Shown one piece after another: positions 23,426 through 34,713 of a stretch of 64,000 nt of DNA (position 1 is the stretch's first letter; every line of letters starts with the position of its first letter). The translations under genes and the position numbers were made by a program. Under the pieces are notes generated by a model, which did no database searches, had not been told where the DNA came from, and saw nothing but the letters and a program-made list of their open reading frames with translations. This stretch comes from Hormiphora californensis (lineage: Eukaryota; Ctenophora; Tentaculata; Cydippida; Pleurobrachiidae), in assembly GCA_020137815.1 (NCBI GenBank), contig CM035354.1, positions 8,468,437 through 8,532,436 on the forward strand, in the 5' to 3' direction.

Positions 23426-26400
23426 CTAAAGAGGTATCTCTGCCATCGTATCACTGTTAGTTGGGCTCTTTTCCGTTGCAATGTTTGTTACTACATCAGA
23501 CTTCAGTTCATCACTATACGCAGCATTTTGGAAAGCCGCCTCCCGACGCACCCACAGTCTCCATCCTATGAAGTATAGAGCAGTTCCTATTATCTTGGCA
23601 GTCATTGCCATCACTACAGCTGCTCTCATTAGTGCTACATTATCGTACTCCTGGCAGGCCCCCGTGTCTCCACACTCATTCTTCTGTAAGTGGAGAATGG
23701 TAGATTTAGGGAGTATTAGGGCTTTGTTTCAATTAGAAAATCGCAGTTGTTGACATAAACTATGCGGTAGTAGGGGTGACGCATATTTAGGGGGGGGGGG
23801 GGGGGGGGTAACACGTAACACTTTGTAACATGTATAGAAAACTTTTTGTGTACGTTACGTGATACGTGTAAAAAACCTCCAGGAACGTCTCCCAGACACG
23901 TCCTAGCATAACATTAATAATGTACATACGTTCCAGAGAATGCAAGCTTTGTCGATAAAAACTCCAAGAATGATGGGTCCAGGAAAGGAGCCAAATACTC
24001 TGAAGGCCACGCTTTGTAGAGATATAGCCATTACTCGCTCACTGTCCTTGACACATCTGCAAGGAAGGAGGTCCAACTATAAATTGTAATAAACAATACA
24101 TAATAAAGTTAGTATTACCCCTCTTTTTCTGTTTGCCCTCGCCCATGTCGGGGTGCCTGTAAATCTAGTTTTAGGGTTAATGTATTACCTTAGATTGACA
24201 GTAAGGAATATGATGTTATTAAGGAAGGTAAAGAACATGATGAATAAGAGAGCGACGATAAAAGGAATGAGGAGAGAACATCCAGTATCACAGGATCCTG
24301 CAGTAGCCGTTCCTTGTACAGCGAGACCGCAGCAGTCATTGTAACTCAAATCCTGAAATAGCGGTGGTGAGAACTTCCTCCGATAAAAGTGATCTCCAAT
24401 CCATTAGAGCTAGTGGAGATACATCGAATCCCAGATACATTGGGGATACTCAATACTCATACATGACTTATTTTCACGCCAAAAAGGGCAAATAAAAACA
24501 GTGTAAAATGCAAGTTGAAAAATCTAAAAGATTTCATCTCAACCCAAGTGAGGCCTATTATTATTGGTATGGAGGTTCCTTAGATATTTTTACAATTTAC
24601 AAATCAAAATTCAAAGTAGGGTAAGCTGGGGCGAAAGTGGCCAATTTTTAACGTTTTAGGTTCTAAAATACGCAATATATACAGCAGGAAGAAAAAAATT
24701 ATATAGGCTATCCAATGAGACGTTTTCCTTTCAGCCGAGCTAAATTTTAAAATCTGCAAATTTTATTTAATGTTAATGGGTTAATTAATCAATTCAAATA
24801 ATTTGGTGAGGCTTTTTTTTGGAAAATTTGCACTGGGGCAAAGTGGCCCAAGCCAATAGCATTGCTCAATTTTATCACGTGACTGATGTTGTTAGAACAC
24901 CGATAGTTGGGGCAAAGTGGTCCATGTTGTCTCCAGCAGGTTCTGATCTGGACCACTTTGCCCCAGTACACTGTGCAGTGTCACGTGGTATTGCAAGCTA
25001 CATTTCATTGGTCCAAGCGGATAAAGATGACCAATCAGGATTGGGGATTAAGAAATGCAACTGTGTGTGTAACCATGGTAACACTTGTCATACACTGACT
25101 GTACATCGCGCAACCTCGCTACGCGGCCTCACGTAGCCGCACCGGGCCTTCGGCCCGGTGCGAAGAGGAGGGTCTCATATGAGACAAGGTAACACACACA
25201 TACAGCTCCTGTTCTGGACCACTTTGCCCCAGTGCATTCCAATGTCACGTGGTATCACGTGGTATTGTAGGCTCCATTTCATTGGTCCTAGAGGTGGACC
25301 ACTTTGCCCCAGAGAGTGGACCATATTTGCCCCAATTTGAGTAATTTGACAATTTAATCAACTTAATATTGAGTTTTTTGAAAAATTTTTATATCAAGTT
25401 TTAGAAGGATAAAAAACCTAACTGGCAGTTTTTGCAAAATTAAAATCGGCCAACTCAAACAGAAATTACAGCAGTTTTAAAGCAAAAGTCCGGAACAGAA
25501 CGAGCAGGTCTCCGCTGGAGAAAAAGTCACGTGACCACATGTAATAACTAGGGCCACTTTACCCGGTGGGCCAAACTGCCCCAGCTTACCATACTAAAAA
25601 AACTTACACAGTCTCCTTTCAGTTTCCTTTGGCTGGCGGGCAACGACCGGCTACGCGCGCAAACATCTAAACCTCAGAGGCTCGCGCGTTACTGTTTCAC
25701 CGAGAGGGGGAATGGGACAGTCGTTAAATTGTTATAACAGCCGATAATAGATGGGATGTTGGCAAATTCAATCAAACTCTGTTGAATTAATTCTATTGCT
25801 TTTGAGTGTGTACGTTGTTTATAAACACTGTGCTTTCTATAAAAAGTTTTATATCAACAGCTAAAATTTGTTAGGCTGAATAACTCGATCTATTATGTCC
25901 CTCTCGTGTAAACAAAGAACTGTGAGATGTTTGAAGCAGATGGTAAGGGATTAAATTGCAGATAACCTGTGAATCGTACTGTGAGCAGCCGGCGGCACAG
26001 GCGGTCCTGTAGGTTATTCCATCGAGACATACTGGGTCATACACATCTTCTCCAGGACATTGATCCTTACAGAGGGTTTCCACTCTTTGGGCACATCTGC
26101 GGAAATAACTTGGTCAATGATGTCCACTTAAAACGTATCTCCGACATTATCAATACAAAGCTTGTATACATACAACAATCTTATCCAATTCTGTTTCCGT
26201 CCACCCTCATTTTAAAACAGGAATTAAACATGTAACACATATCAGTATTATCTTTAGAAAAACCTCCATTCCGATTATCATTATATACTCACGTAGTGTT
26301 AGTTGAACTACCGATTCCGTCAAGGGAGAGGGTGGGACAGTGTATGAGTAATCCTAGCTGGGCAATAACACACGCAACTCCAATCCATGCCTGATACTTG

Positions 26401-26800
26401 GCACACTGGATACCATTTAACTTCCTCCACTGCAAAAAGGGTGAGAGGAAGGAATGTAGAGGGTGTGATTTGTCCGGGAAGTTTATTTAGAAACAATCAG
26501 TACATATTAGTTTGCTCTAGCCAAGTTCAGATATTGATTCTTGACTACTGATGGATCAAACCAAGGTATTTGTATTATGTTTTAGTTTGTTAGATTTCTC
26601 CCTGCTTTACGCCTTTCAATGTGGTACTACGTGTGTTTGTAGGCATAATACCCAATAGCTACCTCTCAAATTAATTAACTATAGTAGGAAATAATTGAAA
26701 TGTAGTGTAACAAGTATGTGGAAAATAGAGAAAGGATCTCGAATATGTGCTAAAAAGCAAAGGTGCAGGGGAGACCAGGGGGCGGGGGAGAGAGAAGAGA

Positions 26801-26844
<44 letters not shown>

Positions 26845-29800
26845 GCGAGAGAGAGAGCGAGAGAGAGAGAGAGAGAGAAAGGATGTAAAGATGCTGTGTA
26901 GTGTACGATTGTACGCGACACACTACATAAACAAAATCAAATCATGACGCTACGGTTTAAGGGTTACCAAACAAAAACAAGCTACACAAGCCATTAGAGA
27001 TATCAGGGGTGAAGCAGTGTAGAGCAGCCACTCAACGTCACATCATACAATACAGTCTAGGGGTGATAGATCGTGACTCCTTATTCCTTTAACTTCTCAC
27101 ATATCATCGAGTTACCTGGCCTATCCGAGTTATCTAGCTTTGAGTATCCGAGTCATCCTAGTTATCCTGACTTACTATTTTGGTTATCTAGGCTTGCTTA
27201 TCCTAGCTTGACTATCCGGCTATCTCGAAAACATCAACTATCATATCCGGGCTATCCGCGATCGGGGTTATCCGGGATTTTACATACCCCCAACTGTATA
27301 TTTTACCTTGACAATAATTCCACTGAAAATTATTCCTCCAGCAGCTCCCGGAACAGTTATGCCTCCAGTTATGTAGGCTGCCACAGAGCTGCTCAACCTA
27401 CAAATTATGTGCACAATAATATTATGTTCATCTATATGGTCCAGAGAAATAATAATACATATATGTATAAAGAAAATTTTGGGAACTAATTTTCAGGTTT
27501 AATTTTCCACTTCTATAGGACTAGCGCACCCATTGGGTGCGCCTCAAGTAAGGGCTTTTTGATAACCCGCCCGGCTTCGCCGGGTGGTTCTTTTAACCCC
27601 TTTCATCGTCAATAACATGGTTGCCATGGCAACTGAATTGGTAACTCTGGGGACTGGCATGTTAAAAGTCATTCGAAAATAATAAAAAACTTCCACTGGA
27701 AGTTCCAAAAGTGTGAGCAACAGCTTTACAGCTTTGTGCACACAGAGTATTTTATGAAGGAGCAGACTGTCGCTTAGATACCGCTGAACGAACGGCCATC
27801 ACTTCGACGTTCATCTCCAAATTATAATAGAGACTAGCGCACCCATTGGGTGCGCTTCAAGTAAGGGCTTTTTAATAACCCACCCGGCTTCGCCGGTAGT
27901 TCTTTTCGCCCCTTTCAACGTCAATAACACGGTTGCCATAGCAACTGAATTGGTAACTATGGGGACTGGCATGTCAAAAGTCATTCGAAAATATTAACAA
28001 ACTTCCACTGGAAGTTCCAAAAGTGTGAATAACAGCTTTACACCTTTGGGCACATTATAAATTTGTTCTATCTTTTCTTTTCTTAGATACCGCTGAACGA
28101 ACGGCCACTTCGAGATTGCCATTGTAAATACCATTGTGTATATATTTTTAATTGTTTTTCCAAATTAAAAAAAAAATATAATAGAGATAGGCCCCCAGAA
28201 TGGCCTCCTAAGTTTGTCGCACGATACCTAGTATTGACCCGGGTGCTTGAACACAGAGCAAGAAAATCACATAGCAGCCCAACTATACAAAACATAAAAT
28301 CCGGCTGGATTAATTATATTAAAATGGTAAACATACCCGAACTGCGATTGGACGATCTTAGAGAGCCATGCAGCGAAAGCACTAACAATGAGGGAATCTG
28401 TTATTGAACCGAGGACAACCAACACGAAAACAGGATTCGTTAGGATATTCCTCAACAGGGGCAACATGTCTTTTAGAAGCTCCCAAAATGTCTGATCCTG
28501 GTGGAAAAATGTTAAAAAGAGTTCATGGTATGGGAGCCTTTCTTTTGATAAATATAATACTACACAGTTAATTGTGTATGGCATTGAAGAATTTCATATT
28601 ACATGCAAAACAGCGAGTATGATGCGTCACTGTTATCAAGATTTATGAGATACATATAAACAGCCTTGAATAGCCAACAAGAAATATGACTTACCTCCCT
28701 ATTTTTACTTGAAACGTGCTATAGAGGAAAGATATGAGAAGAAATAACACATAATTTGGAAATGACACAAGGGGGAAGTCACTGCCGACCCAATTCAATC
28801 CTTCATGCTATATAACAGCTAATCTCAGTTCATTACCTCTTCTTCCCCATGAGAAACTTGAATATTCAGCTCAACCTTTTTCTGCTTCACTTCCTCACAC
28901 TCAGGCAACTGCAATATGAAAATAGTGTTACGATGGGGGGGGGGGGAGAACAAGTTAAAAGATTTACACATTATTTTTGCACAATTCTTTTGTATGGTTA
29001 TATGTACTAGGTCATCTAACATTGATCTGGACACGTCTATTGTAGGAGAACAGTACACGATAGAACCAAGTAGTTTGTTCCAGAGCCTTTCTTGGACATT
29101 TTTGGTTGGACTAGCATAATTAAAGCCTTTCCCTGCTCGTTTCATAGTCTCGCAGGTCGCTGCCCCTTGATGGAAGAATAATTTGCCACAAGAAGAAAGT
29201 TGAAGTATGCTACAGCGTTTCCTCAATTGGTGATTACATGATCATCATCATCATCATCACAAAATACTTATTATATTCCGCTTTGTAGCCTTTACTGCTA
29301 GAAGAGCACTAACTTATGCTACATCGCACACAGGCTAAACTAACGAATTTCTTGGGATCACACACAAATTGTGTATATGCCCAGGCCATTCGAAGGAGGC
29401 TCCACTACACACAACTCGAGAAACTAACTAGAATAAATCAATAACTGATTAATGAAACTTTAAATCTTGCGTTTAGATAATCAATAAACCCGGATTACCC
29501 GATTAGGGTGATTCGCTAAACTACATACTGCCCGTCCTGCGAAGCAGGGAGTGCTATACAAATTACAAGCACAACCAGCAAAGATGACCATCCCCTCCCC
29601 CAGTCACGTGTGACGTTCGTAATAACTTTTTTCAGTTTTTAGCCAAGTATGGCATTTTGCGACGCCCATTAATCGGTCTGAAATTTGGTATACCGTGTCA
29701 CATCGTCTAGATACACTGTAGTTTAAAAGGGAAAGTCTCGACCTTTGAAGTGATTAAAAAGTAGTGCTAAAACTTGATTAATTTAGAATATTTGAATTTT

Positions 29801-30675
29801 TGTATTTTTTGCAGTCTCTCTCTCTATCTCCTCTCACAATCGACTTACCCAGATCAATGTTGGATGACCTAATTGAATTTGTATTAATTTACCTGTGCAG
29901 GAAAGAGTAAGAGTAACAGGCCAAAGGCGTAACCCAGTACAGCACAGATGAGGAAACCCAACCACCAAGCGCCAACCCAGTTCGCATTATCAAGAGTCAT
30001 ATCGTTAGGTGGCTCCCCAAGAGTTTTCCACATTCCCAGGAAGACACCTCCCAGCACAAAGCCAGCAGCAGGAGCTACAGCACCCACGCCGTAAGAGATA
30101 CCAAAATAAAGGGGAACCTTGTTTGGCGGAAACACCTCATCACAAAACGTTGTACCAGCGGTGTAGACAGGAGACGCTCCCAGTCCGATAAGGATAGAGC
30201 CCAGTGTAAGCATCACATATGCTCCATCATTACCAATCTCCTCATTCTCCTCAGAGCATATGGTCTGTGAGGTGTTAGAGTTTGCTGAACAGAGATAGAC
30301 CGAACCTTCCTCGGCAGCTTCCACCTCTGAATCTGTACCGTACACAAAATGAGCGAGGGCAAAAAGAAAGGAGCCAGTGGCCATGATTAACATGCCGAGG
30401 CCGAGTGTTCGCGGTTTATGGGAACTCCCGAAATGAGACACAATAAGGACAGTCACCGCAACAGCTATATCGTAATTGCTTGGAAACATGGCAGCCTTAG
30501 CACTTGTTAATTGAAACTCTATTTGGACCGTAGTAAGAATAATGTTGAGGAACCCAGATACCAACATGGATTGAGATACGATACATCCACACCAAAGGAA
30601 AAAATAAAAATGTGGAGTGAATATCCGCCGGTTGGAACTAGCCGTCTTGCCATCTCTTGGTTTATCGTCGTCCAT
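23426..30675 (-). CDS. Organic anion transporting polypeptide (OATP/SLCO family), 9 exons, 640 residues
   Basis: A plasma-membrane 12-helix uptake carrier of the OATP (SLC21/SLCO) branch of the MFS. Exons: 30675-29893, 28908-28837, 28497-28337, 27397-27307, 26429-26293, 26096-25967, 24352-24189, 24056-23930, 23683-23426. All splice phases match, giving one 640-codon frame. Exon 1 has a charged cytosolic N-terminus and helices 1-6, with SYGVGAVAPAAGFVLGG and NANWVGAWWLGF before helix 6. The latter matches the family WVGAWWxGFL signature. Exon 6 encodes the Kazal-like extracellular loop (CKDQCPGEDVYDPVC; GITYRTACAAGC) diagnostic of OATPs. Exons 8-9 carry helix 11-12 sequence (RVFGSFPGPIILGVFID). 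Substrate cannot be inferred. Several introns host repeats. One donor (after exon 6, GTTATC) is atypical. Confidence 0.93.
23775..23870. mobile_element. Partial poly-G-capped element (type 1 terminus) in OATP intron
   Basis: A G run of about 18 is followed by TAACACGTAACACTTTGTAA and AAAACTTTTTGTGTACGTTA. This closely matches the left end of element 1. No right end is present, so it is a truncated copy. Confidence 0.75.
24617..25593. mobile_element. TIR element with GGGGCAAAGTGG motif array in OATP intron
   Basis: The ends GGGTAAGCTGGGGCGAAAGT and CCAAACTGCCCCAGCTTACC are inverted, next to TA or ATA. The interior carries repeated GGGGCAAAGTGG/CCACTTTGCCCC motifs in both orientations (about 24834, 24909, 24951, 25216, 25297, 25315). 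It also has a GC-rich hairpin CCGGGCCTTCGGCCCGG at about 25141. No open frame of note. Confidence 0.75.
26785..26880. repeat. (GA)n microsatellite
   Basis: GA dinucleotide tract in an intron of the OATP gene. Confidence 0.95.
27083..27293. repeat. Degenerate end of the CCGGATAAC-type element
   Basis: Diverged CGAGTTATCCG-like units end in CGGGTTATCCGG-like sequence and TTTTACATACCCCC. This copies the right half of the element at 32103-33306 (GGGTTTATACATACCCCC). It lies in an OATP intron. Confidence 0.75.
27518..28194. repeat. Two tandem copies of a about 310-bp structured repeat
   Basis: Copies start at about 27520 and 27832. Both have GACTAGCGCACCCATTGGGT (a hairpin with its own inverse), GCTTTTT.ATAACCC, CCGGCTTCGCCGG, GGTTGCCATGGCAACTGAAT, ACTTCCACTGGAAGTT and CGCTGAACGAACGGCC in the same order. 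A diverged relative is at 42840-43070. They look like non-autonomous, hairpin-rich repeats. Confidence 0.85.
29470..29590. repeat. Diverged copy of the AATCAATAAACCCG MITE
   Basis: Carries AATCAATAAACCCGG and ACTGCCCGTCCTGCGAAGCAGG. The element at 50288-50428 has AATCAATAAACCCGG and ACTGCCCGACCTGCGAAGCAGG. It lies in the first OATP intron. Confidence 0.75.
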
Positions 30676-30990
30676 ATTTGAGGTAAACTTTGACTTTTCG
30701 CATACACCCTACAAAAAACAATGGGATTTTAGAAGTTGGGGTTTGGGACTTTGGGTTGGCCGGTTGGGGTTGTAACTTGAAACTTGAAATTTAAAGCTAT
30801 CAACAAAACATGACCGCCATGACAGTACAAAAGTTCGATTATTAGTTAAATAAAAACTTTAACATAATTCAATTTAACAAAATCTACGCCCAACACAGAA
30901 CACTCTAGTCTCTTCTTTCTTCAGGTCGCCGGAGTTTCGCGGACGTACCCTCTTCAATGTAGCTTAGGTATTAATGTAATATTATATGAT
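30676..30990. other. 5' flank of OATP gene
   Basis: Likely promoter and 5' untranslated region of the minus-strand OATP gene. An acceptor-like CAG at about 30710 hints at a 5' non-coding exon upstream. No defined motif was seen. Confidence 0.35.
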
Positions 30991-31257
30991 TAGATGACTG
31001 GTTAAAATGGTCTATTACTATTTAGTGCACGAGGCCGAAGGCCGAGTGTTCTAAATACAACAATAATGAACCGAGACCGACAGGTCGAGGTAGATCCTTT
31101 TACTTAGCTGCCGAGCCTGCGAGGCACGCTAAGTGTAACTACTGAGCGAGCCTGCGAGCTCTGTAGTTGTACTTTTGGGCCGAGCCTGCGAGGCCTAAAA
31201 GTGAAAGAATCTTTAACATTATTGTTGTGTAATAGAGCATGTAAAAGCAGTCATCTA
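30991..31257. mobile_element. Short foldback element with CGAGCCTGCGAGGC repeats
   Basis: TAGATGACTGGTTAAAATGG with TCTATTAC is mirrored by GTAATAGAGC and GTAAAAGCAGTCATCTA. Inside, AACAATAATG is also mirrored. The core has three copies of GAGCCTGCGAG(G/C)C plus CGAGGCCGAAGGCCGAG, all hairpin-forming. Confidence 0.75.
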
Positions 31258-31310
31258 ATTTTATTAGATGATTTTGGAAACAAACTGAGTGAACGAGATA
31301 AAGATTGAGC

Positions 31311-31450
<140 letters not shown>

Positions 31451-31892
31451 GAGATAGGGAAAGAGAGAATCGAAGGCAGAGAGGGAAAGCAGATGCAGGC
31501 CGCTCATTGGGGTGGTGCCATCACGTGACGATCACGTGACCTATAGTTGCAGAGGGGAAGAAAAGATAAGGGTTAGGGCGTGTGTGACGATCACGTGACC
31601 TAGAAGAGTTGCAACATGTCGCAGAGGGAAAGAAAAGATAAGCGTGTGCTGTTGCGTGTGCAGTAGTTAGGGCGTGTGTACTGTGTAGTGACGTAATGTT
31701 CACACTGTGTGCGTGTGACTAGAAAGTGTTTAATTTTTCACATACCACTGCAGCGGTATTTTACTTTATAATTACTAGTGTTTTTGCAGTGGTCTAAAAT
31801 TTCACAGTACACTTTAACCACCGGAAACGGTGTACTGTGAAAACTTAGATAACCGGTTAAAATTGTCTAATATAGTTTAGGCCTTGACATTT

Positions 31893-32024
31893 CCTACCAG
31901 ATAAAATTTGAATCAGCCAAAACGGTTGAGTGGTTCGGCGGTTGGAACCATTTTAGTGAATCAACTTTTTTGGAAGCGTGTACCTGTGTACCCTAACAGG
32001 CCACCAAACACCCAGATCGTAATG
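31893..32024. repeat. Direct repeat copy A (partner at 36455-36586)
   Basis: TTGACATTTCCTACCAGATA, CCAAAACGGTTGAGTGGTT, GTGAATCAACTTTTTTGG and CCACCAAACACCCAGATCGT occur in the same order at 36455-36586, at high identity and in the same orientation. Confidence 0.85.
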
Positions 32025-32102
32025 TAATTTATGCATTTAATATACTACTCAATAGTGAATAAAGAGTAGAAAAAATGGTGCCAACGCACTCTCTAAACTA
32101 TA

Positions 32103-33306
32103 GGGGGTATGTATAAACCCGGATAGTCCGGATAATTGATGTTTTCGAGATATCCGGATAACCAAGCTCGGATAACTCGGATTATATCTCGGATAAGTAT
32201 CCGGTTGTTTTGTACAAACTCTTTTATTTTATTTTATAAAAAACAGTCTAACCTGGCAAGTATCCGGATAACTTGGATAACTCGGATACATGTCCGGATA
32301 ACTCGGATATCTATCAGGATAACTCGAATAAATGTCCGGATAACTCGAATAAATGTCTGGATAACTCGGATAAATGTCCGGATAACTCGGATAAATGTCC
32401 GGATAACTCGGATAAATGTCCGGATAACTCGAATTTGAGCTAGAATAACTCAATCCTGGCTATATTTAGGTCATTTTTGGGTTATCCATACCAATTCTTG
32501 TTATGTTCTAACTGCAGAGTGCACGGAAAGAGGGCCGAGCAAAGCAAATCAATTCCAAGCTATTTCTATATCATTTAGGTCACATGTAGACCATTTCTGG
32601 GCTATTTCTATGTTGGTTTGTCCAATTTGTGCGTTTTTTGGCTCTTTTCGGCACTCCATTTAACTTTCTGTGGGGGAAGGGGGCTTTTGAGCCTTTTGAG
32701 ACCTTGAAGTATCTTAATTGACCTGAATGTTTCAGAAACGCACAAAAATACAGACAGATGAACTTACAGTATTGGAATTGATTTGCCTTGCTCGACCCTC
32801 TTTCCGTGCACTCTGCAGTTAGAACATAACAAGAATTGGTATGGATAACCCAAAAATGACCTATTTATGACCCATTTATCCGAGTTATCCAGACATTTAT
32901 CCGAGTTATTCGGATAGATATCCGAATTATCCGGACATTTATCCGAGTTATCCGGAAAGATATCCGAGTTATCCGGAAATTTATCCGAGTTATCCGGACA
33001 TTTATCCGAGTTATCCAGACATTTATCCGAGTTATTCGGATAGATATCCGAGTTATCCGGACATTTATCCGAGTTATCCACACATTTATCCGAGTTATCC
33101 GGACATTTATTCGAGTTATCCGGATAGATATCCGAGTTATCCGGACATGTATCCGAGTTATCCAAGTTATCCGGATACTTATCCGAGATATCCGGATTTT
33201 AGTATCCGAGTTATCCGGAGTCCCATATCCGAGCTTGGTTATCCGGATATCTCGAAAACATCAATTATCCGGACTATCCGGGTTATCCGGGTTTATACAT
33301 ACCCCC
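32103..33306. mobile_element. 1.2-kb foldback element with CCGGATAACTCGGATAAATG arms
   Basis: The ends GGGGGTATGTATAAACCCGG and CCGGGTTTATACATACCCCC are perfect inverses. The arms are tandem units of GTCCGGATAACTCGGATAAA in opposite orientations. The inner arms share TATCCATACCAATTCTTGTT, CTGCAGAGTGCACGGAAAGA and GCAAATCAATTCC. The centre is about 180 bp. No clear target duplication is seen. The protein-like frames within it are translations of the satellite. Confidence 0.85.
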
Positions 33307-34245
33307 TTATCACTTTCTTAATGAACTTTCGCAAGTGGATCGTAATGGCGCCCAAGAGCTTTCATCTCAGCAGAGATCACTGATTCCTTTTTTTTAAATC
33401 TTCAGATTTGAAAAAATGAAACAAACAAGAATTATTTGCATTATGTATCCATAATGCTACGTTTCCCTGCCCTCTTCGATCTGCCATTCAACTCGCCCAA
33501 CGAGTAAGCTGTCCGCAAAATGGGGCTATTTTGCATGTTTGTAGCGCGTGCAGCTGCAGGGGCGTGTGTGTGTGTCGTGTACCTCCCGTACTTCCACCCA
33601 CTTGCTGTCGTTGGGGAGCAGCGTTCCCTAGATTTCACAGTTCTCTCCTCAGGTCACCAACACACATGGCTGCCCAGAGCGCCGTGCTCGATCTCCCGGT
33701 CAGGCCCCACCAAGGTAGCGCCGGGTTTCCCCGGTACCCCCTAGTAGTGCCCTTCCATTGGAAGACACGAGTCGACAGACGAGAACTGTTTCGATAAAGA
33801 GCATGAAGGTCACCACCAACAGCGGGCGCACTAGTACTACTGTACCAGTCTTACGGTACTGGGTTTCCCCAGAATAGGTTAAATCGCCGAACGATAGTGC
33901 GCGTTCATCTTCACCACGATGAGGCACCATTTGTGCACTACCACCTGCCTGTTTCCAGGCGTGTACCTCTGATCGGGGTACAGTAGTAGGGTTCGGTCCA
34001 TCGAGTCATCATAGCAGCTATGATCGAGTCGACCCAGGTGGCGCTGTTCTTTCTGTTTTGCCAATCTAGCTGTGGGGGGCCAGTCCAAAGGCTAGTGACT
34101 TGGTTTGTATTGCGCTTTTGCTAGTTGCGGATTTGCTTCTGCCGTGATGGTTTCAACAGACTCTACCTGATGAGATCAGGACTTTGCCAGTATGCACTTT
34201 TAAACTACCATTGGTATAGAGTCGTTTTGGTGGTAGCGCTATATT
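33307..34245. other. Gene-less stretch
   Basis: Open frames up to 88 codons overlap on both strands here with no recognisable domain. Moderate GC. I see no repeats or RNA genes. Confidence 0.45.
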
Positions 34246-34482
34246 TTATTTGAATAGACCGGATTTGGTGACTACATTGGTGAGTTTCCTTAGTTCTAGT
34301 GGCTCGTCTTCATTGTATATGTTTTCTTTGATGTTTTGGTACTCTTGTGTGTGTCTGAGGTGGTCAAGGTCAGGACAGTTTAGTAGTTTGTGTTTGGAGT
34401 TTTCTCTTGCCCCGCATAACTCACAGTTGGGTTTTATGGAAGGGTCTCTGTGGGAGAGGGCACTTCCCAGGCCAGGTTGTTC
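34246..34482 (-). pseudogene. LINE-type retrotransposon fragment (C-terminal zinc-knuckle region)
   Basis: The minus strand encodes CELCGARENSKHKLLNCPDL followed by about 40 residues. This matches the CxxCx(7-8)HxLxxC motif that follows the reverse transcriptase in many non-LTR elements. No RT motif remains upstream because the sequence runs into a palindrome at 34482. The frame ends in a stop at 34246. It is a 5'-truncated fossil. Confidence 0.6.
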
Positions 34483-34637
34483 TGGCCCGATATGGCTAGT
34501 GTCAGACTTCTCATTGTTTCCTTGTTTTTGATTGTTAGTTTTGTGTTTTCTTAAAAAAAAAAAAAAAACACAAAACACAAAACTAACAATCAAAAACAAG
34601 GAAACAATGAGAAGTCTGACACTAGCCATATCGGGCC
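34482..34637. repeat. Near-perfect hairpin with poly-A centre
   Basis: TGGCCCGATATGGCTAGTGT through AGTTTTGTGTTTTCTT is mirrored after an A run by AACACAAAACTAACAATC through ACTAGCCATATCGGGCCA. Arms are about 70 bp. The hairpin duplicates the edge of the LINE fragment in inverse orientation. Confidence 0.9.
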
Positions 34638-34713
34638 ACTCCGCGCGTTCTGAGCTGTGATTGGTGGGCGTGACTTGATTGTGCATGACTTGAACATTTC
34701 CGAGGGGCCTCAT

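Noticed and set aside
25130-25160. GC hairpin as a bacterial-type terminator
   Set aside because: There is no T tract and no bacterial gene; it is within a eukaryotic repeat.
32136-33165. Frames encoding repeated ITRINVR or DNSDKCP peptides
   Set aside because: They are translations of the CCGGATAAC satellite in different frames.
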